This document shows, one piece after another, positions 28,701-42,432 of a stretch of DNA of 64,000 bases (position 1 is its first letter; every line of letters begins with the position of its first letter). The DNA is from Gymnorhina tibicen (lineage: Eukaryota; Chordata; Aves; Passeriformes; Artamidae), in the NCBI GenBank assembly GCA_013399875.1, contig VXAZ01007874.1, forward strand, positions 1,267,330 to 1,331,329, given 5' to 3'. Below the pieces are notes generated by a model. It searched no databases. It was given only the letters and a program-made list of their open reading frames with translations, and was not told the origin of the DNA. A program made the position numbers and the translations under genes.

Positions 28701-29924
28701 ACTGCTTGAAACTCTAGACAAGTTTTCTTTCCAGCCCTTCCTGAGCTTATAAAATGGAACAGGTGTTACAGTAACTGGACTTGTTCCTTTCCCCTTGAGG
28801 TAACTCTGTGCCACAAAGAAATCGAGAAGCTCTTGCCTGCATTTCTCCAAGCATATTAAAGAAGTCTTTACTGTGAAAATATTTCATAGAAAAATAGCAC
28901 TAATTTACTGCCATTTACCACAGCTGCCTTCTATCCAGTTCACACTGAAACATAATTACGCATGTGACATACCTGCAGGGAAATCTCCACTCACCATACC
29001 AATAGCATTAAAGTAACAAATAAATTTGGGGAAGGTACAACATAACTATTCCAAGACAAGCAGGTGGTTCTATGTCTAAATTCCTCCATTATGACAGCTG
29101 CATTTCATCATTTGTGTGCACTACATGAAAAGAATTTTATATTAGAAATCCAGTTTAGAGAGATCTCTAAGGGGTTAAGTAAAAATTATATCCTTTCTCA
29201 GTCTTCCAAATCTTTAGGAAGGATATTTTCTGTGCCTCTGAAGAATGAAATGTAATTATTTGAAATCCTGTTGGGATTTGTTTACACTACTGTAAAATTT
29301 GGTATGTCATATACTCCAAGCCTGGTATGACTTTAAATAAACAGTACAGTTGCTATACTTTCCCATCCAAATATTATGCCTTATCTCTGATATAAATGTA
29401 AATGCATGTTCATGGTGAAGAAGAACATCTACCATCTATGCATGTTCCTGGCACACAAAGACTATGAGAGACATTGCAATTTTGCTGCCAGTTTATCCTC
29501 ATGCTCTTCAGAGCAAGGGAAATGTGCAGATCCTCAGCTGGTATTAACTGAATTTTCAAAGGTATAGGAGTGACTATTATAATTATTCATATCAGCCTCT
29601 ATTCCTGTCCCTTTGAAATCCTTAAAACAGCTTTTTTATTATAAAGTTATGAGTGCTCTTTAAAGTTTAAGTATGTTCAATGAATAGTTGTTATTATTAT
29701 CATAAATATACCATACCTACAACTCTCATATATAGTCCTTAAAATAAGAAAGCACAGAGCCAAACAGGCACTAAAATGAACAGTTCTTAATCTTTCTCAA
29801 TACTGCTCAAGTTCATTTGTAGCATACATTTTCTGGAATTATATGTTCTTAGCTCTTCTAGAGAATTCTCATCAGATGAAACTAGGAAACTTTGGAGTAT
29901 TGGTATTTTTACTTTAAAATCCAG
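22731..29924. other. Intergenic DNA, nothing recognised
   Basis: No coding exon is supportable. Small items: GT run at 24761-24771, A-run near 25498-25510, and a 17/18-base tandem duplication at 26492-26529. Isolated splice-like boxes at 26295-26336 and near 27662-27671 have no support beyond the splice consensus. Confidence 0.55.
26492..26529. repeat. Tandem duplication around 'gaatttaaaattctta'
   Basis: 'gaaatttaaaattctta' is followed directly by 'cggaatttaaaattctta'; two near-identical AT-rich copies head to tail. Confidence 0.85.
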
Positions 29925-30020
29925 GAGCCTGAATCACAGTTCTCCATCCTATGGCCAGCTATGGGCTAATCATTTACACATGAACCTCAGTTGACTTCTT
30001 ATACTGACAGCAATGTGGAA
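29925..30020. repeat. MIR-like ancient SINE fragment
   Basis: 'gggctaatcatttacacatgaacctcagttgacttc' and the following 'atactgacagcaatgtgg' keep the word order of the MIR core (gggcaagtcacttaacctct ... cctcagtttcctcatctg ... aaatggg). It is heavily diverged. Confidence 0.45.
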
Positions 30021-30384
30021 ATATGTGATTTATGTGATTTATGAGGTAGAGAAAGTTTAATCCATTAGAAGAAAACTACTAAGTCAAGCACACCACATTG
30101 TGGGCTAAGACGTAAAAGGCTCATTCCCGCCAGAGATTCATTCCTTTCTGGATCAAACCCTTCTTTGCCAGCAACTGCCCACCCACATAGATTATAAAGG
30201 ATTGTGTCAGCCTAAATCTTAATGTAATGTTAAGAGAGAAAATTGGATGTTTTCTGCTGACTTCTGCATAAGGGCAAATTTCACCCAGAATGTAAATCAG
30301 ATTTTTTATATGATTCACTTTGTTTCAGGAAATTACCTAATAATTTCTGATGTTGTCAGAAAGATTATGGAATAAACAGATTCT

Positions 30385-30448
30385 GTCAGGGGGATAGCCT
30401 AAAAGATTTCTTGAGGCCTCTTCCAACCCTATTTTTCTACATTCCTAC
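30385..30448 (+). mobile_element. CR1 LINE, extreme 3' end only
   Basis: 'gatttcttgaggcctcttccaaccctatttttctacattccta' corresponds to the CR1 tail (gaggtcccttccaaccc ... attctatgattcta) in forward orientation. CR1 copies are normally 5'-truncated, and only the tail is recognisable here. Confidence 0.65.
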
Positions 30449-30809
30449 AATTTTGGAAAGATGCTAAAATTTTCATACTGTAGCTGGAATCTGAACCAGA
30501 GTATTGCTTCACTATCCTGAATGGCAAATGTGGAGCCTGAACACCAGACCATCAAAAGCTGAGCATTAAACTCCATGACATACAAGAGAGGAAATGTTCC
30601 ATCCAACTCCCCTGTGTCTTTGCTGGAATTCTTGAAAATCCTGGCATTGTTTCTCTTTTCAGACAATCCTGTTAACACTAGGAAACCACAAAAGTCCAAA
30701 GAACCACACAGCAATATGATTAGTAATATACTTTGTGCACTACACAGAGAGTAATGAACACAGAACGTAGTAAAAGCAATGTTCTAGTATATGTGTCCTT
30801 AGGGCTCGG

Positions 30810-30880
30810 ACAGAGGAGAGGGAACTGAACTCTCGAAATTCCTGGGGTAACTTTGGGCAAATTACTCAAAATGAGTCTAG
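30810..30880. repeat. Possible MIR core fragment
   Basis: 'cctggggtaactttgggcaaattactcaaaatgag' resembles the MIR core (ctgtgtgaccttgggcaa(a/g)tcactt). Short and uncertain. Confidence 0.4.
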
Positions 30881-33800
30881 AATGCTAATTTGTTATTTTG
30901 GAGTGCTTCTGTGTGTTTTTAGTCAATTTGCTTTCTTTCTCCATGTTCCAAACTTATCCCAAAGGTGAGTCCACACCCTCTATACCTTGATCTTTCATTG
31001 AACCAGTGCCATCGGGAGTATCCTCACTGCTCATTCTTTCAGGACAGCACTGGGCTGAGACATTCAAACTCCAAACCTGAACCTATAATAGATGTCTTCA
31101 TTTGAGAAATAGTGCTAATGAGTCCTGTACTAGGGCTATAACAAAACTGTACAATTTCCAAGACCCTAGCTGGTATTTCTAATAGCTTTACACTGCGTAT
31201 TTCCATAAGACAATTTAGTAGAGCTGTCTGGGGATATCAGGACTGTTCTGCACTGTGTAATGTAACCAGAGCCTTTATAGTCCAGTTCTCCATCTAACAC
31301 AGGACTAGTATTCCCTTCTTTATAAAAATGTAACTGCAAGAAACCTTCACAAAAAATATTGTGACACCCAGGTCACATTATTGGGAGTGAAGGGAAATAC
31401 CCTAGAATGAGATAACTGGGATATAGGCATTAAAAGAATACCATTATTTTGAGCGGGGTAGATTTGTGTCCATAAAACAAAGCAAAACCACAGCAACTCC
31501 ATAGCACTAGATAAGAGAGAGATAGGTTCTCCACAAAAGTGGAGAATGCCTTCATCAACAGAAGATCAGATTGTCACAGAGGGGAGACTGGTTAGCCAGT
31601 CATTGCTGGGTTGGTGCACGATAAAGAATGTTCACAGGTAAAGCTGTCTTTAGTATACCTCTGCCTCAGACTCTGGAAAAAACAGGTGATGTTTTCATTC
31701 CAGGCTTATGTTTTACCTCTAGGCAACAAAACAATGCAGAAAAGTTTCTAAAGCTGAGCAAATCTAGGAAAAAAATCTAGAAAATGCAACACTTTGATCA
31801 AACTAGGCTCCCTCTAACCATAGCTAAAGCCACATGAATCCTAAAAAAACTAAGAGCAAAAGAGGGATGAAAGAAGGGGATGGGGCTTTATATGAATGCA
31901 TACTCCTCTAAGATGAGATAGAACACCCATCTCTGATTTGTGAGAATTCATAATGCAATAAAATTGTAGTGTTGTGAACGGATTGATACAGCTCTGCTGG
32001 GATTGCTTACAGAGTGTAAATACACTGAAATACCTCAGAACCTCTTTGCACTTCAAAAGATGTTTCTCTGCAGTGTAGACAGCCCTAGTAAGTAAAGCAG
32101 CCCATCCCAGCTGACCTACTTCAGCAATTCTAAACCACAATTATCCCTTTGTGTTATTGTTATGTGCATAAATAATTTTTTTTTAAAACTTGCAAAACAC
32201 AAAATACTCCTTCCCAGAAGGGAAACTGTATAGTCAGAACATCTCATTGCTCTTCGAAAGAAGACAATTATGAATAATATGATGGGAACTTTCAGAACAT
32301 ACTGCATCAATCAAGTTCTGCATGAGTAATTATAATAATGTTTTGTAACATCATTAATTTTGCCTGCAGAACATGTCTCAGATTTCTGAAACACAAGATT
32401 TGTTCCCCAAAGGACATTAGCCCTCAGCATAAGTTCTTGGCTAATTTCTATGATTCTGCTGAGAACATGTGAGTAGTAAAGAAACATTTGTTTTCTGGGC
32501 TAGGATTTGGGTGTTGAGGTCACAGAAGGTATTGTCTGCAAGCTGGCTTCTATGGAAATTGCTGTTTTGAAAGATTTCACAAAAGCATCCAAGTTGTTAG
32601 GTGTAGGAAGGCTTGTTTCAGTAAGCATTAAAGTTCCTTCTCCTTCCAGTGTGAAGCCAGCTCACTTCTTTCTCTTTACTGCTTCTCAAATGAGAATCTA
32701 TCTATTTGTTATGACTATATCTTCAGATTTCAAGTTTGGTGGGGTTTTTTTATTATTTTTCATGTTAGTATCAAAAAGAAAGGAATTAATTTCTCTTCAA
32801 AAGTCAACATGCTGAGGATAGCTTTACTGTTATAAAAAAGAACAAGATTAAGGCTTACCTTCAAAGGGCAGAAATTGGAAAAATGAGTCAAAGAACTAGT
32901 TTGTTACAGATCACATAAACTTGCAGTAGATTCAGAATTATTACAAGGATTCACATATGCAATGATCCATCAAGCATTTCATAAAAACAGTGAGAAGGAA
33001 AAGATAAGCTTTAAAGAAAGGCCAGCAGTTGCCCAGATAAGACACATGGAGGAAAACAGATGCAGAACCAAAATGGGGAAGAGAGGACTAGAAAGGAGAC
33101 AAGGAACTAATTATTTGGACTGACATCTCCATGGGAGATACCAGAAATGTGAGATGGTTGTCAGTAACAATATGACCTTAAGATAGGTTTTAAGCAAGAC
33201 AGTCGTGTAACAAAGCCCTTGCTTTTCGGAAACAAATCTGCTTCTGCTTACTTTTATGTGGGTCTGCCTCACCACACAAGAGGTACAGCCTGGCTTCCAG
33301 GATACTTATGAAATTAAATTCCTTTTTAATGAGGAATCCTATTAAGTCTTTTGTTAATTACACCCTTTTGAGTTAAACCAGCTCTGAATTAACAATTTCA
33401 CCAGAGTTAACAAGCAACACTTTACAAACCACAAAACTTTTATTCCTATTTTTTGTAAGGAATTTGAAATTGATCTGTTTCAAATGCAAAACAAGTCAGA
33501 TGAGATGGAAAGAATGAGATTTGGCCTAACCTGTTTCCTGGCAAGGAATTCAGTTTGAATATAATATTTTCTCCGTCCAAGAAAATAAAATAATATACAG
33601 GATTATTCTCTTCCTCAATTTTGTGGTACTTCCTTACCTTCCCATCCATTCATACCTGTTCCTTGTCTCTCCCCTACCACTGCACTACATCCCAAAGACA
33701 TCCTTTGGTGTATATATTTAATGAAAAATTCATTCATATGAGAGTGAAAAGTCTTTATACATTTTTTACTTTTATTATTTCAGACATAAATTTTGCAGAT

Positions 33801-35207
33801 GCCTAGCCTGATGATTTATTAGACATTTCTCTACTAACCATGGTTTCTATTGCTATCTTCCTACTTGCTGTGTTTCACAATAGTCCAAATTTTTCTTGAG
33901 ACATAATTAATACCTGGGGAACAGAACACTTTCCTTGCATTCTGTAGGTCTTCAATCCTCCCATGCATCACAAAGAAATCAAGAAAATAAGAGTCTTGTG
34001 AAGCTGTATAGTAAATATATTCTTCATGGAACAGTATGTCCTAATAAATGACAGTGACATGAAACCTGTTTCTGATGATGTGTAAGTGTTCTGTATTCCA
34101 AGTTCATAAGGAATTCAGCTGTCTGCTCTTCTTAGGTAAGTTTGAACTGTAAGATTACCAATGCAATATTTTAACATAATATAAAGATGAATGTAGGCAG
34201 CCTCCATAATTCATAATGCCCTTCAATTGCTCTCCCTTGGAAAATGGAATCAATAAATGAGTTAATACTATAGCATTTACATGCCTTTATCTATTATTCT
34301 TCTCTTGCTCTGTATATTGTTGATCATCTTACACCAAAATAAGCTTTTTTAATCGAATATTGAGGCATCAGTAAAAGATGAAAAACTCTTAAATGTTCAG
34401 GCTTGAGGTTTTCCATGTGACAGCTGGCCACTAAATTTAGACCTGGAGCAAAGACTGTTCTTATATCTGCAAGTCACAAGGTTTTCACAATGTCTATCTG
34501 CTATACTTGAGCATGAATAGAACTGGGAGATGTAAACCAAGCAGGTGTGTTTGTACCTCTGTACTGCCCAGGCTCTGGTCACAACCCCTACAAGCAAATC
34601 ATTTCTTAATAAAATAGTTCCCCTAGAATGCATACTGGAAGGCAACACCAAGAGATTCAAGTGATATTCAGATATGGGCCTAACATTTTCCTTAAGATAA
34701 TATAAGGCTCAAAATTCCTTTCCTGGGTAAGGCAAGACCCAATCTGATGGACAAGCTGAATAGGAGCCTCAGAATGTTTACTTACAGTATTAGCCCCCAA
34801 TAACAATTTCCTTAGGATAAAATAAATGAGGGTATTTTTTCAGTATTCTTTTCTATTTTTTCATATTTATTATATAAATTTTTACTGCAAAAGTGTCACA
34901 TTAAATTTTTAACATTAAAAATTTTAAATAAAACTTCCACTTGCAGCAATTCCAGAAAAATCTATACTTTTGTTTGTAAACACCTCTTGCAGAGGTGTTT
35001 GACTGCAGCTGCCTATGAAACACCTTCTGAGTGAGAAATATTTGGCTGTGTTGCATGACTGTTACCAGAATAATTTAAGAAGACTTAACTGAGATTTTCA
35101 AAAAGGGTAAAATTTCATATAGTCCTCACCATTTACCTTGAAGATACAGGCTCTGAGACATGTATGCTGTAAAGCAGCTCATCAGTCTCAGCAAGGACAT
35201 AAGAAAT
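30881..35207. other. Intergenic DNA with one short perfect hairpin
   Basis: No gene or dispersed repeat could be recognised. A perfect inverted repeat sits at 34978-35000. Confidence 0.55.
34978..35000. repeat. Perfect inverted repeat, 10-base arms, 3-base loop
   Basis: Arms aaacacctct and agaggtgttt are separated by tgc. Each arm carries AGGTGT in opposite orientation, the core of a T-box half-site, so this could be a protein-binding palindrome as easily as a hairpin. No experimental support can be seen from sequence. Confidence 0.8.
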
Positions 35208-35209
35208 AA

Positions 35210-35285
<76 letters not shown>
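35208..35285. repeat. Compound microsatellite (TAA)n-(TAG)n
   Basis: About fourteen TAA/ATA-phase copies (35208-35250) switch cleanly into about eleven TAG copies (35251-35285). Both blocks are pure, so the locus is probably polymorphic in length. Confidence 0.97.
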
Positions 35286-35796
35286 AACAGTCACAGGTTT
35301 AGGAGGTTTAAGTTTGTAAAATACACCTCCCCAGTAGAAGGGGTATGATGCCTCTCATACAAAGTATACAGACATCTAAACTTTGCAAACAACCCTGGTA
35401 TTTCTTAAACAGTAGGTTCCTGTCTTCCCATTGAGTCCATTAGAGTTATTCAAAAGAAGAAAAAGAATAAAAGGCATCTTTTGGTGTCTTTTGGTGAAGT
35501 CTGACAAAGTTTCCACAGAAGTCTGCATGACAGTCTTCCACTAAGGCTGCATGACAACAGTGTGGCAGCTGTAGGGTCAGGCCTGGGATGAGTGCTGTGG
35601 GTAACATCAGTGACCTCAAAATGCCTGAATCTGCAGACAGCAAAGGCGCACACACAAACAAAAGAAAGGAAAGGATGAGAAGGATGATCTCAGAGACTCA
35701 ATCACTTTAGCCCATAGTGGACTTCACCATCCCCTCTGTTTTGCCACCGACTAATCTACTCTCCTGAGCATAGACCATAGAAAAGCCTAGGGTGGG

Positions 35797-36300
35797 AGAG
35801 AGTCTGGAAATCATTTGGTTTAATCTTCTGTTGCAAATAGGGCTTTAGGTTATGTTATCCAGGACTCTGTACAGATAGGTCTTAAATATTTCCTGTGAGA
35901 GACACTCCACCACTTCTCTGGGTAACCTATTCCAGTGTCTAATTGCTCTCATGAAGAAGAGTGACAAAAGAACCTCCATCTTATCTATAAATACCCTCCA
36001 GTATGGCAACACTGTAATAAGATTCCCTCCCCTGAGCACCCTTTCCTCTAGGTTCAACAAACCAATTTCCTTCAATTTTTCTTCATTTTTCAAGTCCTAG
36101 AACCCTCTAATCATGCTGGTAATCCCCTGCTGGATCGTTTCCAGCTTTATAATGTCTCTTGAAATGGGGATACCAAAACCGGACAGTGTTCCATGTGTGG
36201 CCTAACAAGTGGTTGAGTAGAGCATAATAATCACATCCGTTAAATACCTTGGTTACACTTCTGCTGACACAGCCCAGGCCATGGACGTGTGGATGTGTAC
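35797..36300 (-). mobile_element. CR1 LINE fragment, antisense, ORF2 end plus 3' UTR
   Basis: On the minus strand a frame at 36093-35845 carries the CR1 ORF2 C-terminal signature RAIRHWNRLPREVVE (residues about 49-63 of that frame), followed by the usual LxxF.xxLD-like tail. Upstream sequence (36093-36300) matches the CR1 block with 'ccagctttataatgtctc' and 'ggccta', but is frame-broken. The copy is 5'-truncated and moderately diverged, older than the two near 59 kb. It is not a host gene. Confidence 0.9.
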
Positions 36301-39300
36301 GCCAGAGACTTAGCTACATGTAAACTATGCTTATATACATAAAAATTCCAGAAATGGTATCTTGACATTCCCAGCGTGGCTTATTCCTTACTTGGTCTAT
36401 GGAAAGCACTTCTATTTTTTGGTCTCCATGGCAATTCAGGTTGTTTTTAATTAGAAGGTTGTTACAGTATCTCCAGGCTGAATTGTGCAATAGTAAAGGA
36501 AATCAACTTTGAAAATAGAAAAGACTTGTGTTGAGTAGATTAAACAAATTGTCCTTTTTACAAAAATAATTTTCTCCCTGTCCTAAATTATTGTTGCTCT
36601 GGGTCTACTGATTCAATATTGAATTTTAGCTCCTAGTTTTGTAGGGAAACCACAAAGAAAATTACATCAATAAATCTATCCACTGTGTATTGAACATCTT
36701 ACCCAGGTGTTGAATAAAACATATGCACAAATTAAGAGAAAAATTTTCATCCTTTTAGAACTACTTAAGTTAAAAGTAGTCTAAAAAACTACTTAAGAAC
36801 TACTTAGTTTGGAATCAATCGTAAGCAATGCTCATCTTACAAATTACACTGGTTAAGTGAAGGAGTAGGTCACAGTGACCTATTTCCAAAGGAGCATTTG
36901 TGCTACCGTGGTAATCCTAAATCATCGTCATTCACACTTAGTGGTAAGTACAACATGGAACAGCTGCAGCAAAAAAGTGTAGGAGGCTTAGACCAGAATT
37001 CAGTACAGGATACGGTTAGGATATTGAATCAGAAGCTGATCATAAACAGAATTTCTAGTAATCTCTTAGACCATTAGATTTATAGAAATAGAAATTTATA
37101 GAATCTACTGTAAAGCCTAGTAACACAAAGAAATCCCTTCACACAGCACAGCCAAAAGTATGTAAAGTGTGTCCTTGGCACATTCAATTCTTTCAATTTC
37201 AGTACATCCTGGAGCAGATGGAAGCTCTCCTGATGAGACTTTTCCTTCCTCTGCATAGGAGTCCCCCATATCAAAATAGAGTTGCTTCTTTCCTGTCACT
37301 CATTGTTCTGGCCCTGCGGGGTTAGGAGATCATTTTGCAGAGCCGGGCATCTCTTTAATTAAAGATATCCTTTTAGGAGATAGCTCTACAGCATCTTCAC
37401 AAGGGCTAGACTGGGTGGGGTTTGCTCAGATTTGGCTGATTTTAAAGAGCATTTCTCCTTCAGAACAGCACTATGGCACGTAAAAGGAATGCATTTCAAG
37501 CTATTGCAGCTTGTGTAGGCATGTGATAACTAAAACTACTGAATTGTGAAAGTTTTGTTTTGCTGATACGCCTATAAACATCTACTGTAAGTCATATCCT
37601 TTGACCAGGAGGAACTCATAGCTTACACTTAAAAATCTGTATTTAGATAAATATAAAAACTGGAACTCTTCTATAGATAATAGAGATGTCTTTGTAAGTG
37701 CTTGCTCAATCTTTGCCTTTAATCTTTAATGCCTTTGTGCTTAAATCTGCATGCCACAATTTCATAACTGTCTTTTTCCTATACATAATTAACAGATTTC
37801 CTTTTAAATAACCTAACATCAGTTGGTTATTTAAAACAACAAACTTTAATTGGTTATTAATTCACTAGTTTAGACTTTCCTGAATTTAAGTGACTAATTT
37901 GAAAGACAGCTGTCTCAGCCAGAGAAATGGGTCAAACAGAAATTTAATATGCACTGCAAGATTGATTTTTTTTGATGACTTTACTAAAGATTCTCTGAAT
38001 AGTTGGTCAAATTCAAAATACCAGTATGTTACCATAATTAAATGTTTCTTACTTCTGGAGTTTGATTCAGAATCATTAATTACTCAAAGATTACTCAAAG
38101 ACTTCCCATATTCCAAGGATTCTGCTTTTGAATTTTGTGCCTTAATTAAAGAAAAAACCACAACCCAAACCAAAGCAGAACTCAGCCAGCTTCGGTTGTG
38201 GTTACAAGTATTTTGCAAAGCTATATTATTTAATTAGGAAATTTAATCAGAGAGAGATTGTATGGCTTAATATCTAGTTGTGCAACAAAGAGTACAGCCC
38301 ATTTTTTGTGTTATGTTTTGAGATAAAAGTGGCTTGAAAATGCTGAGGCTTTGCTGAGCAATCTAATTGCATGTCTTTAATTAGCATATAAACTAACTTC
38401 ACAATACACGTCCTCAGGACAAAGCCTGTCTTAAAAAATCTGTATTCCTGTCCTTTATTGAAAATGCTGATCTGCCATGTAAGGAATCGGCACAGGATTT
38501 AACATTTCAAATAATTACATATAATGACATCTAATATTTTGCACAGCAAAATACACTGACAGCCACATTTGAAAAGCATGATATTATTAGAGAAATTAAG
38601 ATAATTAGAAAAATTAGAAAAAAACCTTTTAAAATATTCTGATTCTGTTAACTGCTAGGCATCCTCTTCAGTGCAATAAAAAGAGAAGGCAGTGGAGAAC
38701 TTACTGGTGAAAAAGCAAAATGTGGATGGCTGTCATTTAGGTCAAAGATAATTCTTCACTGACTGGTTTCCACAAGCAGTATAAACCTATTTGGCTAAAC
38801 AATATTCTCTCGTTTGGCTAAACATAGTTCTCTATGAGTGACATTTAAAATTGGCTGTTGTGAGATAAATATATAATCCTGATATCCTTGGTGATGGCTT
38901 TGCATGTGTATCTTACATTTTAAAACACAAATGGGCCTCAAAAAAGCTATGGAAGGACATGGGGCAACTACTTGGCATTTAGTGCTAACAGAACAAACCA
39001 TTTCAATGACCAACACAAATACATGGAAGTAGCAGTGGCCATAGAGCAAGCAAAGAGCGGTACCTGAACAAGATTATAACCTTTTCTATCTATAATTATT
39101 TCACATACAGCTGCAGGTATTTTCTTTGGATCAGCTGTGAGTCAGTTCTCAGTGTACTCCTGTCTCTGCCCCTCAATCATTTCAGAAGCACTCATTCAAT
39201 TTTTCTGTCTTTGAGAAGACTGCAGAGCTGTGAGAGACTGTATTCTCACATCAGTCACAACAGAAAATCACATCCTCTCTGTGGCCCCCTGTTAATACCT

Positions 39301-42300
39301 TGGTGAAAATGGCAGCACAATGGCAGCCCTGCACACATCCAAAGCATATCCCAGGAATGAGCATTCTGGATATACGGCCAAAGAGAGGTGTCAGGAGAAG
39401 AGACTAACAAAGAGTTGCATTCTGATCCAGTCAGTCATGCACATCAAATTCTTGGAACTATAGAACATGGCATGTACCCAGAGGCTACCAAGGGATTTTG
39501 AAGCCTCAAACTCTCCAAAAAATGGCAGTCTCAGTTTGTAGAATTGCACTCTGAATTCACCACGCCTCTCAGAATTCTCTGAAGGGAGAGACATAGAAAA
39601 TCCTTTTATTGTGGTTTCTAACTTACTTTGCAAATTTCATTTTTCTGAACAGCCTGTTCAAACCATGGAAGACCACTAGTGACATTTTTAATCTCTAATT
39701 TAGAAAAAAAAATCCAGGAAAGAGAACCTAAAGGTAGTGAGATGATCCATAGCAATGATTTTGCATTTGGTACAAACATCATAAGGTTGCTTTACAAACT
39801 GCAGGCCAAACACCACTACAAAGATTTCCACTATTAATGTTAGACACAATCTCTTAACTTTAAATTGTAACAGATTTTTTCAAATGCTCCAGATGTGCAT
39901 ATGTCCGCAGGGTAGAAAAGAGGGGCAAACAAAATCTACGCCCTTTTTTTGATCGTGAAATATTCCAACAAGATGAAATTTAAGAAAACAGTGCATGTGT
40001 CTGGATTATTTCAAAATCTATTTAACCAAACTTGAATCTCCAGGGGGTATATTTTCAGATTCCTTAGAAAAATAAGCCAAAGGCTTTAGCGGATACTGTT
40101 AAAAACCACCAACAGCTAATGAGAACAACATTTTTACTCCATTCATAAAACTTATCAAACTCATAAACTAGAACACAGGAAGAAATTATTCCCTATCTAT
40201 CGGTTTAGAGAAACTATAGTTATTACTTACTGTCCACTCTACATGCTAAATAAATAAGTAAATAGTTAACAGCTTCTTGGAAATGTTGCAAAGTTTATAC
40301 TTTCTCTCTAGTTTCAGAGAAGGCAGTAAGGAGGCTGCAGAGAAAGTAGATAACATGTGAAGTGAATGAACTGTTACAGATATGCTCTTCTTTAAGGTAT
40401 TACTAGAGAGACGAATTTCATCGGGCACTTTAGGGAATTAAAAGGACACTTTTGGGTACCTAGTAATATTAATGTTTGAGCTTTACATTGGTAGAGAAAC
40501 TTACTACACATAGATGATATAACTATGTGCATGGTACACTAAGCAAAAAACTTGAAATATTAACAGCTAAATCATCAAGGAAAACAATCCACCAGAAGCA
40601 ATGTCTTTGAGCTACATCCACCCAACATACATTGCACTGCATGTGACTCAGGAGCTGGTGGACTCTGCTGCTACTGAGAAATATAACATTTTAAACACAG
40701 GATAAATACTTTCTGCACCTTTCTAAAGCAAAAGAATTCTTCTCAGAAGCCAGAACTTTCTCAGATCATTAGTGGCTCCTGGTAAGCAGTCCAGAGCATT
40801 TATACTCCGAGGGATTCCCACAGTCCCACAGAAGGTATGAACAGCTGGCTCAAGATTCTGGACAGCCTTCAAGATAAACGCTGAGTACAGTTCTAAGCCA
40901 GCAACAGCAAACAAGTGTAGGGGGTAGGGGTTGGAGAGGCAGCTTAGCATGCAGACAGGTCACTGCACAAGCCCAGGCATAATAAGCACCATTCATACCA
41001 AAACTCATAACGCAACTCAACACAAGTTGATCTTCTGACACTGTTGTTTCCTCTGCCTTACTCATTCTTTTCATGCAAAACCAGACTTTAATAAGTTAGG
41101 CAGGGCTTTTTGGTGGTTTTTGCAATCATTTTGTATTACAAACCAAGATAAACTACTCATTATTTTAAAGAGAGAAACTTGTTTGAGACTATGGAAGATG
41201 TGCATTGAAAATCCTTTTATTACCTCTTCAGCCATCTTCAACATTTCTACTTCAATATGCTGAAGGTCAATAGAGAAAAAGCACCAGCCTGGGAGAACAC
41301 AAGAGCAGGCAAGTGTGGTGTCAGCACCTCTGTTCTGTCCAGGACAGATGTGCTGAAAGGCACAAGTGGCTCTCCAGCAGCAGGGATGCTAAATTTTCTT
41401 GTACTCATTGGTGATAACATGCTGGCTCCAAAACCTAATTGTGTGTGAGATCCAATAGTCATTATATACAACAGTCTGAATTTACGGAGCTATATTATTT
41501 ACATCAGAAAAAATATCTGAAATAATTTGCCTGTCTTTTAGAATTACCTAGCCTTGAGGAAAATTTATACAAGCCAGTGGAAAAGAATTCCATCATGTAC
41601 ATCACAAATCAATTGGCTGACTATGAGGCTGCTTTTAAGCTGCTGTGGTAGCTCCTGAACAAAAATAGAGAGTGGAATTTTGCTTTTTTTTTCCTTACTA
41701 AGGGATATTGATGCATTTTTATGCCACTTGCATTCTCTTTGTGGGCTGTTCTTCATGCTAGAGAGCTAAAGAAAAAAATATTAAATGAAGAGCTGCTAGC
41801 AATGAGCATATTACAGATTTCTAGATCTAGCAATATAACCGAAATGTGGTATTATGAAGAAAAGGCTTAATGAATAAAATCTGTTTAGACCAATGTTTTG
41901 AAGCTGTGAATAAAAATTACTTTTTAAAAAAAGATGCACCCATAGAATTGATGAAAAAAATCGCAGTTTAGAAATTACCGTATGTGACAATCAATAACCT
42001 GTTCTTAAATCACCTTTAAAAGTTCCTTGAACCTCTTAGAAAGTATAATGCAATAACTTCACAAGAAAGACACCTAAGTCCATGTGGTCCAACTGACTTC
42101 CATCCAGATTTCTGATGGAACATCAGGAACAGCTGCTTGAGCAGTGAAAGCTCTTCCAAATTCAAAAGCCTTCTCTTGGGTCTGCTGTAGCCTAACACAG
42201 TTGCTGCCAGCTGTAGTTGCTGGGGCAAGAAAACAACCACTGAAAGAAGCAGCTGCAAAGTCCTCCAGAAAAATGTGTGAAAGGAAGGAAAATGTGTCCC

Positions 42301-42379
42301 AGGGAGATGGAGCAACATTTAGATTTGCACTTCACCCTGTCAGATTCAAGCACATTCATCTAAATGGTTGCAGAGCTTG
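36301..42379. other. Intergenic DNA, nothing recognised
   Basis: No exon is supportable. Small tandem duplications at 38078-38100 and 38790-38835. A stretch near 38360-38400 is dense in TAATT and ATGCAT-like words, but this is expected in AT-rich DNA. Confidence 0.55.
38790..38835. repeat. Tandem duplication, about 23-base period
   Basis: 'tttggctaaacaatattctc' is repeated as 'tttggctaaacatagttctc' after a 3-base spacer; two copies with two or three differences. Confidence 0.85.
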
Positions 42380-42432
42380 GTCATAGAAATGTTTAGTCTG
42401 AAAAGAACTACTGAAGTGTCTTTCATGAATGT
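42380..42432 (-). mobile_element. Possible CR1 3' end, antisense
   Basis: 'tcatagaaatgtttagtctgaaaagaactactgaagtg' resembles the reversed CR1 tail (tcatagaatggttaggttggaaa(g)gacctctgaag). Only the tail is visible and divergence is high. Confidence 0.4.

Noticed and set aside
35160..35348. 62-codon frame with poly-Ile and poly-Val
   Set aside because: It is the translation of the TAA/TAG microsatellite.
38350..38400. Cluster of TAATT / ATTAGCATAT words suggesting a homeodomain or POU enhancer
   Set aside because: Such words are expected in AT-rich DNA and conservation cannot be seen from one sequence.
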